A DNA stretch of 64,000 nucleotides from Streptococcus moroccensis (GTDB taxonomy: Bacteria > Bacillota > Bacilli > Lactobacillales > Streptococcaceae). Within the stretch, counting starts at the first letter, position 1; every line of letters starts with the position of its first letter. The stretch lies in assembly GCF_030812835.1 (NCBI RefSeq), contig NZ_JAUSTM010000010.1, positions 1-64,000 on the forward strand, given 5' to 3'. Below the pieces are notes generated by a model. It saw nothing but the letters and a program-made list of their open reading frames with translations, was not told where the DNA came from and searched no databases. This document shows positions 18,186-29,497 of the stretch, one piece after another. Both the position numbers and the translations under genes were made by a program.

Positions 18186-18936
18186 CATGTGATGTAACAA
18201 TTGTCGTGTTTAGTTCATCTAACTCTCTTTGCCGCAAAGCTTCTTCTGGGTTATCTGTGAAAAAGCCTTTGACTCCCAGTCTAAAGGCTTTTTGCATGTC
18301 CTCTGTTCGATTGACCGTCCAGAGGCGATAGCTTTTTGGAATAGAAATCGTTAATGATTTGAAAAATGCTTTGCGATGCGGGTGTAAAGTCTGAATAAAA
18401 GGTAGTTTGTTCGCCAGCCACATGAGATGCTTTTCTTCTTTCATCAGAAAGGCTAACTCAATGCCTGAATCGAACTTACTCATCCTGTAAAGGGTAAAGA
18501 GGTTAAAGCTCGAATAATAATAGTCAAAGGACCACTGCCGAGACTGCATGAGCTCTGAAAGCGCCTTTTCGATTCCACAATAGGGGTATTTGTCAGTCTT
18601 CACTTCAATATTTAGCTCACCGTCAAACTGTGATTCCTCCAAAAAGAGAAGCACTTCTTCTAAACTTGGAACTCGTTCTCGGAAAAACTCCGGAAAAAAC
18701 CACGATCCCGCATCAAAGGCTTTGATGTCAGCCATGGTCATTTTCCTGACCAGACCCCGTCCACTAGTTGTGCGATCTATCCGTTCATCATGGATCACCA
18801 TGAGATGACCGTCTTTTGTCATGTGAACATCTAACTCAATCCCATCAGCACCAACTCGCAGAGCCTCCTGAAAGGCTATGATTGTATTCTCTGGGCGATT
18901 GCTTTTACTGCCACGATGAGCAATAATTTTAGTCAT
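18160..18936 (-). CDS. Glycerophosphodiester phosphodiesterase
   Basis: A 258-residue GDPD-family protein. It hydrolyses glycerophosphodiesters to glycerol-3-phosphate and an alcohol. Catalytic motifs: IAHRGSKSNRPENTI (His-Arg, Glu-Asn), GIELDVHMTKDG (Glu, Asp), VIHDERIDRTT, and later NIEVKTD. There is no signal peptide, so it acts in the cytoplasm. It ends inside the convergent trhA terminator and follows the DUF2785 gene by 20 nt. Confidence 0.9.
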   Translation of the reverse strand: MTKIIAHRGSKSNRPENTIIAFQEALRVGADGIELDVHMTKDGHLMVIHDERIDRTTSGRGLVRKMTMADIKAFDAGSWFFPEFFRERVPSLEEVLLFLEESQFDGELNIEVKTDKYPYCGIEKALSELMQSRQWSFDYYYSSFNLFTLYRMSKFDSGIELAFLMKEEKHLMWLANKLPFIQTLHPHRKAFFKSLTISIPKSYRLWTVNRTEDMQKAFRLGVKGFFTDNPEEALRQRELDELNTTIVTSHEKSEQAGT

Positions 18937-18956
18937 AACATCATCCTTTACTGAAG

Positions 18957-19745
18957 TTAAATCAATGCATAAAGGACATCCTTGTCAGATGCCTCGAGAA
19001 GATTAGCGTGATCGAGCTCCACATAGATTGGTAGCAAAAAGAGACGAAACGATTGTTGCCTATCCCAGTCATCTATAAATTCATTCGAAAAATTCCCCTT
19101 TTTTAACCAGTCTATCAATCCTTGAACAGATAGTTTCCCCTGAAGAATTGTCCGAATGATAACAGCCGCCAATCGTCCTTCCTCATCCCCTACAAAGCGC
19201 CTCTGTCGTGTTAGAAAAATGTCACCAAGCACTTCTAATACCTTATTCATCTGAATCGACGGGAATTGTGAATGACAAGCGGCGACTGCTAAAAGATCGG
19301 CTCCATGAGCAAAAGCATGAACCCATCCAAAATCAGGATGCAAAGCTGTATCATCTGTTTCAAGACGTAGATACTCTAGTGCCGTCTTAAAAAAATACTC
19401 TCTCACAGCCCGTGATAACTTTCCTTGAAAAGCACTGCCATCCCTGTCATCAGGCCAAAGCAAGAGGGTTTGAAGCAAGGCTGTAAAAGACCTTTTTAGC
19501 GTAGGCACCCCCATCTCTGGTAACTTAGAATAAATGGATTGCTCTGATTGACACCACTGACCGATTGCTTTAAACTGGTCCACCGTCAATCTTTCTTCGT
19601 CAATCATTTTACAGAACGACAGGTAAACCAAACCATCACGGATATCCGGATTGACATCGCCAATGTTTTCTAAACACCAGTTTATTTCCTCATCAGTATA
19701 GACACAGTTATCCATAGCTAATTTTAGTACTAATTGATCTTGCAT
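18957..19745 (-). CDS. DUF2785 family protein
   Basis: A 262-residue acidic helical protein. It shares the DUF2785 features: the N-terminal NIGDVNPDIRDGLVYLSF motif and WVHAFAHGADLL in the middle. Function is unknown. It sits between a terminator after the cation ATPase and the GDPD gene, probably in one transcript with the latter. Confidence 0.7.
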   Translation of the reverse strand: MQDQLVLKLAMDNCVYTDEEINWCLENIGDVNPDIRDGLVYLSFCKMIDEERLTVDQFKAIGQWCQSEQSIYSKLPEMGVPTLKRSFTALLQTLLLWPDDRDGSAFQGKLSRAVREYFFKTALEYLRLETDDTALHPDFGWVHAFAHGADLLAVAACHSQFPSIQMNKVLEVLGDIFLTRQRRFVGDEEGRLAAVIIRTILQGKLSVQGLIDWLKKGNFSNEFIDDWDRQQSFRLFLLPIYVELDHANLLEASDKDVLYALI

Positions 19746-19769
19746 TTCAACTCCCTTAAAATAACAAAT

Positions 19770-19796
19770 AGAAGCTAGGCCAATGCCCTAGCTTCT
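19770..19796 (-). terminator. Terminator after the cation ATPase gene
   Basis: AGAAGCTAGG and CCTAGCTTCT pair around a 7-nt loop. On the minus strand it is followed by ATTTGTTATTTT. Confidence 0.65.
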
Positions 19797-19819
19797 ATAA
19801 GTATATCATATTCAGTTGA

Positions 19820-22507
19820 TTAGATAGCTTTCTTATCCATACCTAAGGCGCGTTGTACGAATTTCACGATTTCAACAAGGACAAACATAGCCAAACTTCC
19901 TGCTACGACGACACCCCACTGTGACAAGTCAAGGTGTGACACGTGGAAGATTTTTTCCAAGAACGGAATGGTAAGGGTTGCTACTAAAAGCAACAATGAA
20001 CCGATAATAGCCATATTGAAGGTCTTATTCTTGAACGGTCCTACCGTAAAGACAGATTGGTAAACAGATTTAACGTTAAAGGCGTGTACCAATTGGATAA
20101 GACCAAGAGTCGCATAGGCCATCGTAAGGGCATCCGCATGAATTTCAGTATAAGTTGAGTGAACTGGGTTAGCAATGGCGTAACCATAAACCCCAAGAAC
20201 TAGAGCTGCCTGCAAGATACCTTGGTAGGCAATCGCTCCAAGGACTCCACCAGAGAAGAAACTTGAATTACGCCCACGAGGTTTGTGCTGCATAACACCA
20301 GGCTCAGCTGGTTCCATACCAAGAGCAATCGCTGGAAGCGTATCGGTTACCAAGTTAATCCAAAGAAGGTGAACTGGCTCCAAGACATCCCATCCAAAGA
20401 GAGTTGCAAGGAAGATACAGAGCACTTCTGCGGTATTGGCAGAAAGCAAGTACTGAACTGTTTTTTGGATGTTGGAGAAGACCTTACGCCCTTCTTCAAC
20501 CGCTACGATAATCGTTGCAAAGTTATCATCGGCAAGGACCATGTCAGAAGCACCTTTAGATACCTCAGTACCCGTGATACCCATACCGATACCAATGTCA
20601 GCTGTCTTAAGGGACGGCGCATCGTTAACCCCGTCACCAGTCATGGCAACGACTTTGCCTTCATTTTGCCAAGCTTTCACGATACGAACCTTATGCTCTG
20701 GTGACACACGAGCGTATACAGAGTATTGTTTGAAGACTTTTTGGAATTCTTCATCCGTTAATTCGTTAAGCTCTGCACCGGTGAAGACATGGTCTTCCGT
20801 ATCCGTTGGGTCAATGATACCAAGACGTTTGGCAATCGCTTCTGCCGTATCTTGGTGGTCACCCGTAATCATGATCGGACGAATACCAGCCTCTTTGGCC
20901 ACACGAACAGCTTCTGCTGCTTCTGGACGCTCAGGGTCAATCATACCGACCAAACCAGCAAAGATAAGATTATTTTCAACCGTTTCAGAAGTCAAGTCAG
21001 TAGGGACTGAATCTTCATACTTGTAAGCCATCATGAGGACACGAAGGGCTTGTTTAGCAAGAGACTTGTTGACGCGAAGGATTTCTTCACGGTCTTCGTC
21101 TGTGATTGGACGAACTTGTCCGTCAATTTCAATTTGAGTGACACGTTTCAAGAGCTGGTCTGGAGCACCTTTAACCGCTACAAAGATACGACCATCTGCT
21201 TGCGTGTGGAGAGTTGACATGAGCTTACGATCTGAATCAAATGGAATTTCAGCCACACGTGGCTCAGCTTTAAGTGCTTGACGGACATCAAAATGCTTAT
21301 CCCATCCAAATTGAACCAAGGCAGTCTCAGTCGGGTCACCGATCAATTTACCTTCTTGGTCAAACTTGGTATCGTTAGCGTAGTTCATGACACGAAGGGT
21401 CATGCTGTTTTCAGAAATGGGTTCTGCCGCATCAGCCATTGTACCATTTTGGTAAATCTTCTCAACCGTCATCTTGTTCATGGTAAGAGTACCAGTCTTG
21501 TCAGATGCGATGATTTCAGTTGAACCGAGGGTCTCAACTGCTGGTAATTTACGGATAATGGAGTTCCGTTTGGCAAGAACTTGTGTCCCCATAGAAAGGA
21601 CAACTGTTACAACCGCAGGAAGACCTTCAGGAATGGCTGCTACCGCAAGGGCAACTGCAGTCATCAAGGAATTGAGAGGTGCTTCACCACGAACAAAGAC
21701 AGAAACGACAAAGGTAATCGCTGCAATCACCAAGACCGCATAGGTCAAGATCTTAGACAACTGATGCAGGTTTTGCTTGAGTGGCGTGTCTGACTCATCA
21801 GCGTTAGCCAACATGTTAGCGATGTGACCAACTTCTGTGTACATACCCGTGTTGGTAACAACCCCCAAACCACGACCATAGGTTACGTTTGAGTTTTGGT
21901 AACCCATATTGAGACGGTCACCGATACCAGCATCTTCTGATAATTCAACAGAGAGATCTTTATCAACTGGAACAGACTCACCTGTAAGGGCTGCTTCTTC
22001 AATCTTGAGGGAGTTTGCTTCAAGGAGACGCATATCGGCTGGTACAACATCACCAGCTTCTAACATGACGATATCACCAGGTACCAACTCTTTTGAGTCT
22101 ACTTCTTTGGCGTGGCCGTCACGTAGAACACGCGCGCTTGGGCTAGACATAGACTTAAGGGCATCGATGGCTGCTTCTGCTTGGCCTTCTTGGTACACCC
22201 CAAAGGCAGCGTTCAAGACAACAACCAAGAGGATAATGATGGCATCGGTCAAACCGTGCATCCCCTCTGTAAGGACAGACAGACCTGCGGCTGCCAAGAG
22301 AATGATGATCATCAAGTCCTTGAATTGGTCAAGGAATTTTTGGAAGAGGGTGCGTTTTTCAGCTTCCTCTAATTCATTTCGGCCGTAAGTCGCTAAACGC
22401 TCCTGAGCCTGGGCACTGGTCAAACCATCAGTGGTCGTATCGAGTTTCGATAGGACATCTGATTCTGATAAGGTGTAAAACTTATCACGCAATTGTTCTT
22501 TTGACAC
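19820..22507 (-). CDS. P-type cation ATPase, PMCA-type (probable Mn2+/Ca2+ exporter)
   Basis: An 895-residue P2-type ATPase. The actuator loop is ALTGES (about 174-179), the ion-binding span carries AIPEGLP (about 291-297), the phosphorylated residue is Asp336 in SDKTGTLT, and the hinge is TGDGVNDAPSLK. The start is GTG at 22507, after AAAAGGAG. By sequence it groups with calcium pumps (pacL type). The upstream element has the fold of the yybP-ykoY manganese riboswitch, and in Lactococcus and pneumococcus similar ATPases under this switch export manganese. So Mn2+, perhaps with Ca2+, is the likely substrate. Confidence 0.9.
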   Translation of the reverse strand: MSKEQLRDKFYTLSESDVLSKLDTTTDGLTSAQAQERLATYGRNELEEAEKRTLFQKFLDQFKDLMIIILLAAAGLSVLTEGMHGLTDAIIILLVVVLNAAFGVYQEGQAEAAIDALKSMSSPSARVLRDGHAKEVDSKELVPGDIVMLEAGDVVPADMRLLEANSLKIEEAALTGESVPVDKDLSVELSEDAGIGDRLNMGYQNSNVTYGRGLGVVTNTGMYTEVGHIANMLANADESDTPLKQNLHQLSKILTYAVLVIAAITFVVSVFVRGEAPLNSLMTAVALAVAAIPEGLPAVVTVVLSMGTQVLAKRNSIIRKLPAVETLGSTEIIASDKTGTLTMNKMTVEKIYQNGTMADAAEPISENSMTLRVMNYANDTKFDQEGKLIGDPTETALVQFGWDKHFDVRQALKAEPRVAEIPFDSDRKLMSTLHTQADGRIFVAVKGAPDQLLKRVTQIEIDGQVRPITDEDREEILRVNKSLAKQALRVLMMAYKYEDSVPTDLTSETVENNLIFAGLVGMIDPERPEAAEAVRVAKEAGIRPIMITGDHQDTAEAIAKRLGIIDPTDTEDHVFTGAELNELTDEEFQKVFKQYSVYARVSPEHKVRIVKAWQNEGKVVAMTGDGVNDAPSLKTADIGIGMGITGTEVSKGASDMVLADDNFATIIVAVEEGRKVFSNIQKTVQYLLSANTAEVLCIFLATLFGWDVLEPVHLLWINLVTDTLPAIALGMEPAEPGVMQHKPRGRNSSFFSGGVLGAIAYQGILQAALVLGVYGYAIANPVHSTYTEIHADALTMAYATLGLIQLVHAFNVKSVYQSVFTVGPFKNKTFNMAIIGSLLLLVATLTIPFLEKIFHVSHLDLSQWGVVVAGSLAMFVLVEIVKFVQRALGMDKKAI

Positions 22508-22544
22508 TGTTTTTCTCCTTTTTTTCTAGCCTCTTTTCCATAAG

Positions 22545-22652
22545 AAAAGAGACCTGTTTAATAAAACAAGTCTCGCTGTTTAAGATTATGCCGGATAAAC
22601 TCGTATTGACGACATAATCACGGTTCAGATGAACCGTCTGCTACTCCCTTGA
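22545..22652 (-). promoter_or_regulatory. yybP-ykoY (Mn2+) riboswitch with terminator
   Basis: Reading the minus strand from 22650: AAGGGAGTAGC, a hairpin (ACGGTTC/GAACCGT), then TCGTCAATACGAG and CCGGCATAATC, and AGCGAGACTTG. These are the conserved boxes of yybP-ykoY in the right order. The 3' helix strand GAGACTTGTTT can instead pair with AAACAGGTCTC (22549-22574) followed by TCTTTTC, an intrinsic terminator. Metal binding should favour the aptamer and read-through into the ATPase gene. Confidence 0.88.
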
Positions 22653-22662
22653 TATAAGTGAT

Positions 22663-22690
22663 ATTATACCACTTTAGGGTGAAAAATCAA
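22663..22690 (-). promoter_or_regulatory. Promoter for the riboswitch and cation ATPase
   Basis: TTGATT at 22690-22685 and TATAAT at 22668-22663 with a 16-bp spacer, just upstream of the aptamer. Confidence 0.7.
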
Positions 22691-22746
22691 GCTTCTCAGA
22701 TTTATTTTTTCGTTTTTTTCATGAATTTCCAAACATTTTCAATGGC

Positions 22747-23133
22747 CTATTGCCAGGAAATCATCATCTGATAGGAGGCAAAAAGCTGATTGCCATCTAG
22801 TGGTTTTAAATCATAGTGAAGCAAAACATTCTGATTTTTTTTATCGAAGACGAGCTGATGCGTTCGCGTTACCAAATGTTGTAAGCCCATAGGGGTCGGA
22901 ACGGTGACGATCGCATCTTCTGCTCTTACAAAACGCATAATTGATTTTGGATCTGAAAAGCGGGTCATCACTAGCTCATCTTGATCAAGCTTTAACACCA
23001 CTTTTTCTCCTTCATCATTATGATAAATGAGGTAGGTAAAGTTCTTTTTTTCCTGAACTGTTACGTCAAAGGTTTGGAGGATAATTTCAGTTTCTTCATC
23101 TATTTGAATTTCATTTCTAAGGTGAATTTTCAT
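22747..23133 (-). CDS. DUF1934 family protein
   Basis: A 128-residue protein of mostly beta strands, matching the DUF1934 (calycin-like barrel) family: an opening IHLRNEIQIDEETE and the later TPMGLQHLVTRTHQL. Function is unknown. It starts 1 nt after the dnaX stop, so it is the last gene of the fRMsr-dnaX transcript. Confidence 0.7.
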   Translation of the reverse strand: MKIHLRNEIQIDEETEIILQTFDVTVQEKKNFTYLIYHNDEGEKVVLKLDQDELVMTRFSDPKSIMRFVRAEDAIVTVPTPMGLQHLVTRTHQLVFDKKNQNVLLHYDLKPLDGNQLFASYQMMISWQ

Positions 23134-23134
23134 C

Positions 23135-24835
23135 TTAATCTTCCTTTATCTCGAGGGTTTCAGCTAGAAAAGCAAAATTTTCAGGAATCTCTACCACTTG
23201 CTGGTCCTCTAGATCTGCTGATGATGCCTGAGGAATTGAGCTCATCTCCTTTTTTTCACGGCTACGACTTGAAAATTCGGCCCGAATAGCTACCCAATCC
23301 TCTTGGGCGATCGCTATTATCTCAGGTGAAAATCCAGCAGCTTGACTCAGAATATTGCCAAAAAGCACATTGAGATTATCGCGTTTCATCGTCTGTTCAG
23401 CATTGAATCGTGATTCAAAGGCTAAAATCGCATGGTTTTCATTGGCCGCAACAGGTTGCGATCCTGTTAGCAAAGCCCGATCAGCTCCCGATAAATGCTC
23501 TATGACTTCGGACCAGGCATTTTGAAGTTTGGTCAGATTTTCGCGAGCTAGTGTTGGATTTTCAACGGCTTCTTCTAAAATACGAGTGATTCGACTACGA
23601 TCAATTTGATAATTCGGTCGCTTTTGGGCTGTTTTTGCTTGCGTTGTTGGTCCTACAGATTTTACTGGTGCCTTATTTTGCCATTGCTGCCATTTTTCCT
23701 GTAAGGCCTCTACTTGGCGTTGTAGGGTTTCTATCTCAGCTGACAAGGATGGAGACATCTCAGATTGAGAAAAGCTTGCTTCTGCTAATCTCATTGTCAT
23801 GACTTCAGCATAGATTTTAGGCTGAGCACTTGCTTTAATTTCCCTTAAGCCAATAGTCACCTGATCAATGTATCTAAAAATATGACCTTGATCAATAGAG
23901 GCATTTTCTAAAAACAAACCTGATGCTCGACTGTTCTCGATCCCCGACTTCGCTAGTAATAAATCGCGTAGATAGATGAGAAGATCAGTCGCAAAGCGGT
24001 TCATGCTCTTACCTTCTTCAAAAATTGTCTGAAGTTGTCCAAGTGCCTCTTGGCTATCTTGACGAATGATGGCAGCGACGTAATGGTCCAGGGCTTGTAG
24101 ACTAATCGATCCGGTTATTTCCTCGACCGTAGCTAAGGTGATGTGATCAGTAGTGGTCAGGCTCAAAGCTTGGTCTAAGATAGAGAGGGCGTCACGCATT
24201 CCCCCTTCAGCACGTCTGGCAATCATGGCCAGGGCTTCATTTTCATAACCGACTGATTCATACTCCAAGACCTTTGCTAAATGGTCTTTAATAGCAGCAG
24301 TCTGAATCGCCTTAAATTCAAACCGTTGCACACGAGACAAAATAGTGGCTGGTATCTTATGAAGCTCTGTCGTCGCTAAAATAAAGACAACATTTTCCGT
24401 AGGCTCTTCAAGGGTTTTCAACAAGGCGTTAAAGGCTCCTGTTGACAGCATATGCACCTCATCGATGATGTATACCTTATACTGCGCTAAACTAGGGGCA
24501 TAGGTTGATTTATCACGGATATCACGGATTTCATCAACTCCATTATTAGAGGCGGCGTCAATTTCAATGACATCTTCAAGGCTACCATCTGTCACACTTT
24601 GGCAAATATAACAGCTATTACACGGCTCACCATTAACCTGATTGGGGCAGTTCATGGCCTTTGCAAATATTTTAGCAGCACTGGTTTTTCCGGTTCCTCG
24701 AGGGCCAGAAAAGAGATAAGCATGACTAATTTTCCCTGAAGAAACAGCCTGTCTCAGAGTCGTTGCTACCACTTCTTGACCGACCATTTCCTCAAAAGAT
24801 TGACTCCGGTATTTCCGATAGAGTGCTTGATACAT
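23135..24835 (-). CDS. dnaX: DNA polymerase III subunits gamma/tau
   Basis: A 566-residue clamp-loader ATPase. Walker A is GPRGTGKTSAAKIF, the four-Cys zinc site spans CPNQVNGEPCNSCYIC, the DEAD-like box is IDEVHMLS, and the sensor region is LSRVQRFEFK. A coiled-coil and linker follow after residue 360. The start is [12 protein letters not shown] at 24835, whose ATG overlaps the preceding stop as TAATG. A longer reading upstream has no support. Confidence 0.95.
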   Translation of the reverse strand: MYQALYRKYRSQSFEEMVGQEVVATTLRQAVSSGKISHAYLFSGPRGTGKTSAAKIFAKAMNCPNQVNGEPCNSCYICQSVTDGSLEDVIEIDAASNNGVDEIRDIRDKSTYAPSLAQYKVYIIDEVHMLSTGAFNALLKTLEEPTENVVFILATTELHKIPATILSRVQRFEFKAIQTAAIKDHLAKVLEYESVGYENEALAMIARRAEGGMRDALSILDQALSLTTTDHITLATVEEITGSISLQALDHYVAAIIRQDSQEALGQLQTIFEEGKSMNRFATDLLIYLRDLLLAKSGIENSRASGLFLENASIDQGHIFRYIDQVTIGLREIKASAQPKIYAEVMTMRLAEASFSQSEMSPSLSAEIETLQRQVEALQEKWQQWQNKAPVKSVGPTTQAKTAQKRPNYQIDRSRITRILEEAVENPTLARENLTKLQNAWSEVIEHLSGADRALLTGSQPVAANENHAILAFESRFNAEQTMKRDNLNVLFGNILSQAAGFSPEIIAIAQEDWVAIRAEFSSRSREKKEMSSIPQASSADLEDQQVVEIPENFAFLAETLEIKED

Positions 24836-25338
24836 TAACGCATTTCTCCTAATCCAAACATGGCAAAGTTCCACTGTGTTTTATCTACTAAAAGAGCCAC
24901 AAAGCGTTCCAAATAGTCTTGATCAATCCTATCATAATCAGACTTAAAACGTGAATCCAAATCGAGGACCCCAATTAACTGTCCGTCCTTTATCATCGGC
25001 ACCACAATCTCACTCATAGCAGCTGAATCACAGGCAATATAATTGGCATGTGTCTTGACATCATCAACGATCAATGTCTCTTGTTTTAACGCAGATTCTC
25101 CACAGACACCTTTACCGAGCTCAATATGGACACAGGAAACACCACCTTGAAATGGACCCAGAATTAGCTCTTTTCCATCATAGAGATAGAATCCCGTGAA
25201 GACTGAATTAGGAAGTGCCTGATTTAAGAGTGCTGACGCATTTGAAAGATTTGCTAAGGGATTTGTTTCACCTTCTAATAGAGCTTCTAACTGAGCTAGC
25301 AATAGATTGTAAGCTTCTATTTTGTGACTTGATTTCAT
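24835..25338 (-). CDS. Free methionine-(R)-sulfoxide reductase, GAF domain
   Basis: A 167-residue single GAF-domain protein. The three Cys of the fRMsr family are present: [16 protein letters not shown] and YIACDSAA. It reduces free Met-R-sulfoxide with thioredoxin, so it helps against oxidative damage. The ATG at 25338 follows AAAGGAG. It is coupled to dnaX by a 1-nt overlap, the usual streptococcal arrangement. Confidence 0.88.
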   Translation of the reverse strand: MKSSHKIEAYNLLLAQLEALLEGETNPLANLSNASALLNQALPNSVFTGFYLYDGKELILGPFQGGVSCVHIELGKGVCGESALKQETLIVDDVKTHANYIACDSAAMSEIVVPMIKDGQLIGVLDLDSRFKSDYDRIDQDYLERFVALLVDKTQWNFAMFGLGEMR

Positions 25339-25385
25339 AAGCACTCCTTTTCTTTATCTTACAAATAAGTCTTGTTGATTAGCGA

Positions 25386-26540
<1,155 letters not shown>

Positions 26541-26659
26541 CTAGGAAAAACAGTCCTAGTTGTCTTTTAGACTTGATTATACCATATTATGCAGAAGCCT
26601 GCATTTACTTTAACAGCTTTTTTTGGGTATAATAAAAAGTGATATAAAAGGAGGAATTT

Positions 26660-27511
26660 ATGGAAAATTATGATATCCGTGAGGAAGCCCGTCAGGTCCT
26701 TGCCAACTTAAAAGGAAAATACTTGCTCTTTCTCATTCCTATCGTTATGCAAATCTTTTCAACCATGAATACAATTAGAGTGCAATGGAACACACTGGGT
26801 GAAGAAGGAATGAGCAATCCAGCTCTTACTAATACAACTGCTCTTAGCGCTAATGCCCCTAATTTAGTTTGGGAATTTTCTGGAGACATTTTTAATTCCG
26901 CCATCTCCATCTTGATGTCCTTTATCACTCTTGGCATTCTTTGGACAATGCTAGAAACTATCCGTGGCCTTCGCTCGGAGGTAACGTTTAAGGATAGTCT
27001 TCGTGCCTTTTCATCGGATCATTTTGGAAAAGTCTTTGCCACACTATTTATGAAAGGTCTCTTTCTTTTCTTATGGAGCTTACCTCTTCTGATTGGAGCT
27101 GTGACTGTGATCGTTTCTGCAGGCTTCTTGCTTCTCGATTATCTTCAAGAAATCACCTTAACCATTGATCCAAACACGGTTGGTCTCATTTTTTTGGCTG
27201 GAGCTCTAGTCTCAGTATTAGGATTAATCCCCCTCATCATTAAATCCTATAGCTATGCAATGACTGAGTACATCCTCCATGATGAAATAAAAAATGGGAC
27301 TTACACTTCTGCACGATCATGTATCACTGCTAGCAGACACATGATGAACGGCTATAAATTCCAATTATTTCTCTTACAGTTTAGTTTTATTGGTTGGTGG
27401 CTCTTGGTTGCTGTTACGTTTGGATTAGCAGCAATTTATGTCATCCCATATTACAATACTACTCAGACTGTATTTTACAATCGTCTAACCAAGTACCTAC
27501 AAACTCATTAA
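26660..27511 (+). CDS. DUF975 family membrane protein
   Basis: A 283-residue membrane protein with about five to six spans. It starts with the DUF975-type IREEARQVLANLKGKYLLFL and contains SYAMTEYILHDE, typical of this family. Function is unknown. AAAAGGAGG precedes the ATG, with TATAAT about 25 nt upstream. It is transcribed away from tgt and has its own strong terminator. Confidence 0.78.
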   Translation: MENYDIREEARQVLANLKGKYLLFLIPIVMQIFSTMNTIRVQWNTLGEEGMSNPALTNTTALSANAPNLVWEFSGDIFNSAISILMSFITLGILWTMLETIRGLRSEVTFKDSLRAFSSDHFGKVFATLFMKGLFLFLWSLPLLIGAVTVIVSAGFLLLDYLQEITLTIDPNTVGLIFLAGALVSVLGLIPLIIKSYSYAMTEYILHDEIKNGTYTSARSCITASRHMMNGYKFQLFLLQFSFIGWWLLVAVTFGLAAIYVIPYYNTTQTVFYNRLTKYLQTH

Positions 27512-27521
27512 TCAATGATAT

Positions 27522-27553
27522 AAAAAGCGCCGTTCGTTTGAACGGCGTTTTTA
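27522..27553 (+). terminator. Terminator of the DUF975 gene
   Basis: CGCCGTTC and GAACGGCG pair around GTTT and are followed by TTTTTA. Confidence 0.88.
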
Positions 27554-27653
27554 GCTACCCTAGACTTCTTCAAATCTTATGCTGTTCTCATTACTTAATG
27601 AGTTAACCTGATGTCTCTTGATGAATTCATGGACAAGACCTGGTGGCCTCTTA

Positions 27654-29465
27654 TTATTCAACTGTGACTGATTTAGCGAGGTTACGTGGTTTGTCAACAT
27701 CTAGACCACGCTGAAGTGTCGCATAGTAGGCAACTAGCTGTGTTGGAACGACCATGGAAATTGCCGACAAGTAAGGGTGGACTGGAACGACCTTGATATC
27801 ATCTGTTTCCCTTGCTAATCCTTCTTCAGCAATGACTAATACGTTCGCACCACGCGCCGCAACTTCTTGGATGTTCCCACGTGTGTGGGCAGCGACTGCT
27901 TCATCTGAAGAGATGAGAGCAAGGACAGGAACACCGTCTTCAATCAGAGAAATCGTCCCGTGTTTGAGCTCTCCAGCTGCAAACCCTTCACACTGAATGT
28001 AGGAAATTTCCTTAAGTTTCAAGCTCGCTTCCATAGCAACATAGTAATCATTCCCACGACCGATGTAGAAGGCTGTACGAGTCTTTGCCAGAAGCCCTTC
28101 TACTTTTTCAGCGATACTGTCTTTTTCAGATAAGGTTGCTTCGATAGACTGAGCAACAAGGGACAATTCATGTACGAGGTCAAAGGCTTTAGCTTTTTCA
28201 TTGCCATCCGCATCGCCAACCGCCTTAGCTAAGAAGGCTAGAGTCGCGATTTGAGCGGTGTAGGCTTTTGTCGACGCTACGGCAATCTCAGGTCCTGCGT
28301 GAAGCAACATGGTATAATTTGCCTCGCGGGATAAAGTTGAGCCTGGGACATTGGTCACCGTAAGACTTGGAATTCCCATTTCATTAGCTCTTACGAGAAC
28401 CTGGCGACTGTCAGCTGTTTCACCGGATTGGCTGATAAAGATAAACAGCGGTTTTTGGCTTAACAATGGCTGGTTATATCCCCATTCTGAAGCAATCCCT
28501 AATTCTACTGGTGTATTGGTTAAGGCTTCTAGCATGTTTTTCGCTGCAAAACCAGCATGGTATGACGTTCCTGCAGCAATGATGTAAAGACGATCAGCTT
28601 CTTGAACAGCCTTGATAATAGCTTCATCCACCTTAACCTGACCATTGTCGGAATAAGCAGAAATGAGCTTGCGCATCACAGATGGTTGCTCATCGATTTC
28701 TTTGAGCATGTAGTAAGGGTATGTTCCCTTGCCAATATCGGAAAGGTCAAGCTCAGCTGTGTATGACTCGCGCTCAAGGCTATTGCCAGCATAGTCTTGG
28801 ACGGACACACTGTCTTTGGTGACAATGACCAGCTCCTTATCATGAATTTCCATAAATTCAGACGTTTCACGAATCATGGCCATGGCATCAGAACAAACCA
28901 TGTTGTAGCCTTCACCCACACCAATTAAAAGCGGTGACTTATTCTTCGCGACGTAAATGACGTCAGGATTTTCGCTGTCAACCAAGGCAAAAGCGTAAGA
29001 CCCTTCGATGAGATGGAGAGATTTTTTAAAAGCTTCCAAAACGGATAAACCATCTTCTACCAATTGACCAATCAAATGAACAGCAATTTCTGTGTCTGTT
29101 TGACCATTAAATTCATGATTAGCTAAAAACTCTTCCTTGATGGCCAGATAGTTCTCAATCACACCATTGTGCACCAAGATAAACCGACCAGTTGCAGAGG
29201 TATGCGGATGCGCATTTTCCTTTGAAGCAGGACCATGGGTCGCCCATCGAGTATGTCCGATGCCTGTTGAACCGGCCACATCAATCCCCAGTTTAGAACG
29301 CAAGTCTGCAATGCGACCAACAGACTTAATCAATCGGCCATTGTTTACGCCATTCGCAACAAAGATCCCTGCTGAATCATAACCGCGGTATTCTAACTTT
29401 TCTAAACCTTGCATTAAAATATCCGTTGCATTACGATTTCCTACAACACCAACAATTCCACACAT
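27654..29465 (-). CDS. glmS: Glutamine-fructose-6-phosphate aminotransferase (isomerizing)
   Basis: A 603-residue enzyme making glucosamine-6-phosphate for the cell wall. The N-terminal class II amidotransferase begins MCGIVGVVGN, with the catalytic Cys as residue 2. Two SIS domains follow (ISQSGETADS and GRGNDYYVAMEASLKLKE), and the C terminus is DKPRNLAKSVTVE. It has a strong promoter flanked by two repeated sites that look like NagR operators. There is no glmS ribozyme in the short leader. Confidence 0.96.
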   Translation of the reverse strand: MCGIVGVVGNRNATDILMQGLEKLEYRGYDSAGIFVANGVNNGRLIKSVGRIADLRSKLGIDVAGSTGIGHTRWATHGPASKENAHPHTSATGRFILVHNGVIENYLAIKEEFLANHEFNGQTDTEIAVHLIGQLVEDGLSVLEAFKKSLHLIEGSYAFALVDSENPDVIYVAKNKSPLLIGVGEGYNMVCSDAMAMIRETSEFMEIHDKELVIVTKDSVSVQDYAGNSLERESYTAELDLSDIGKGTYPYYMLKEIDEQPSVMRKLISAYSDNGQVKVDEAIIKAVQEADRLYIIAAGTSYHAGFAAKNMLEALTNTPVELGIASEWGYNQPLLSQKPLFIFISQSGETADSRQVLVRANEMGIPSLTVTNVPGSTLSREANYTMLLHAGPEIAVASTKAYTAQIATLAFLAKAVGDADGNEKAKAFDLVHELSLVAQSIEATLSEKDSIAEKVEGLLAKTRTAFYIGRGNDYYVAMEASLKLKEISYIQCEGFAAGELKHGTISLIEDGVPVLALISSDEAVAAHTRGNIQEVAARGANVLVIAEEGLARETDDIKVVPVHPYLSAISMVVPTQLVAYYATLQRGLDVDKPRNLAKSVTVE

Positions 29466-29497
29466 AATTATCTAAATCCTTTTCTTAACTAAAATTT

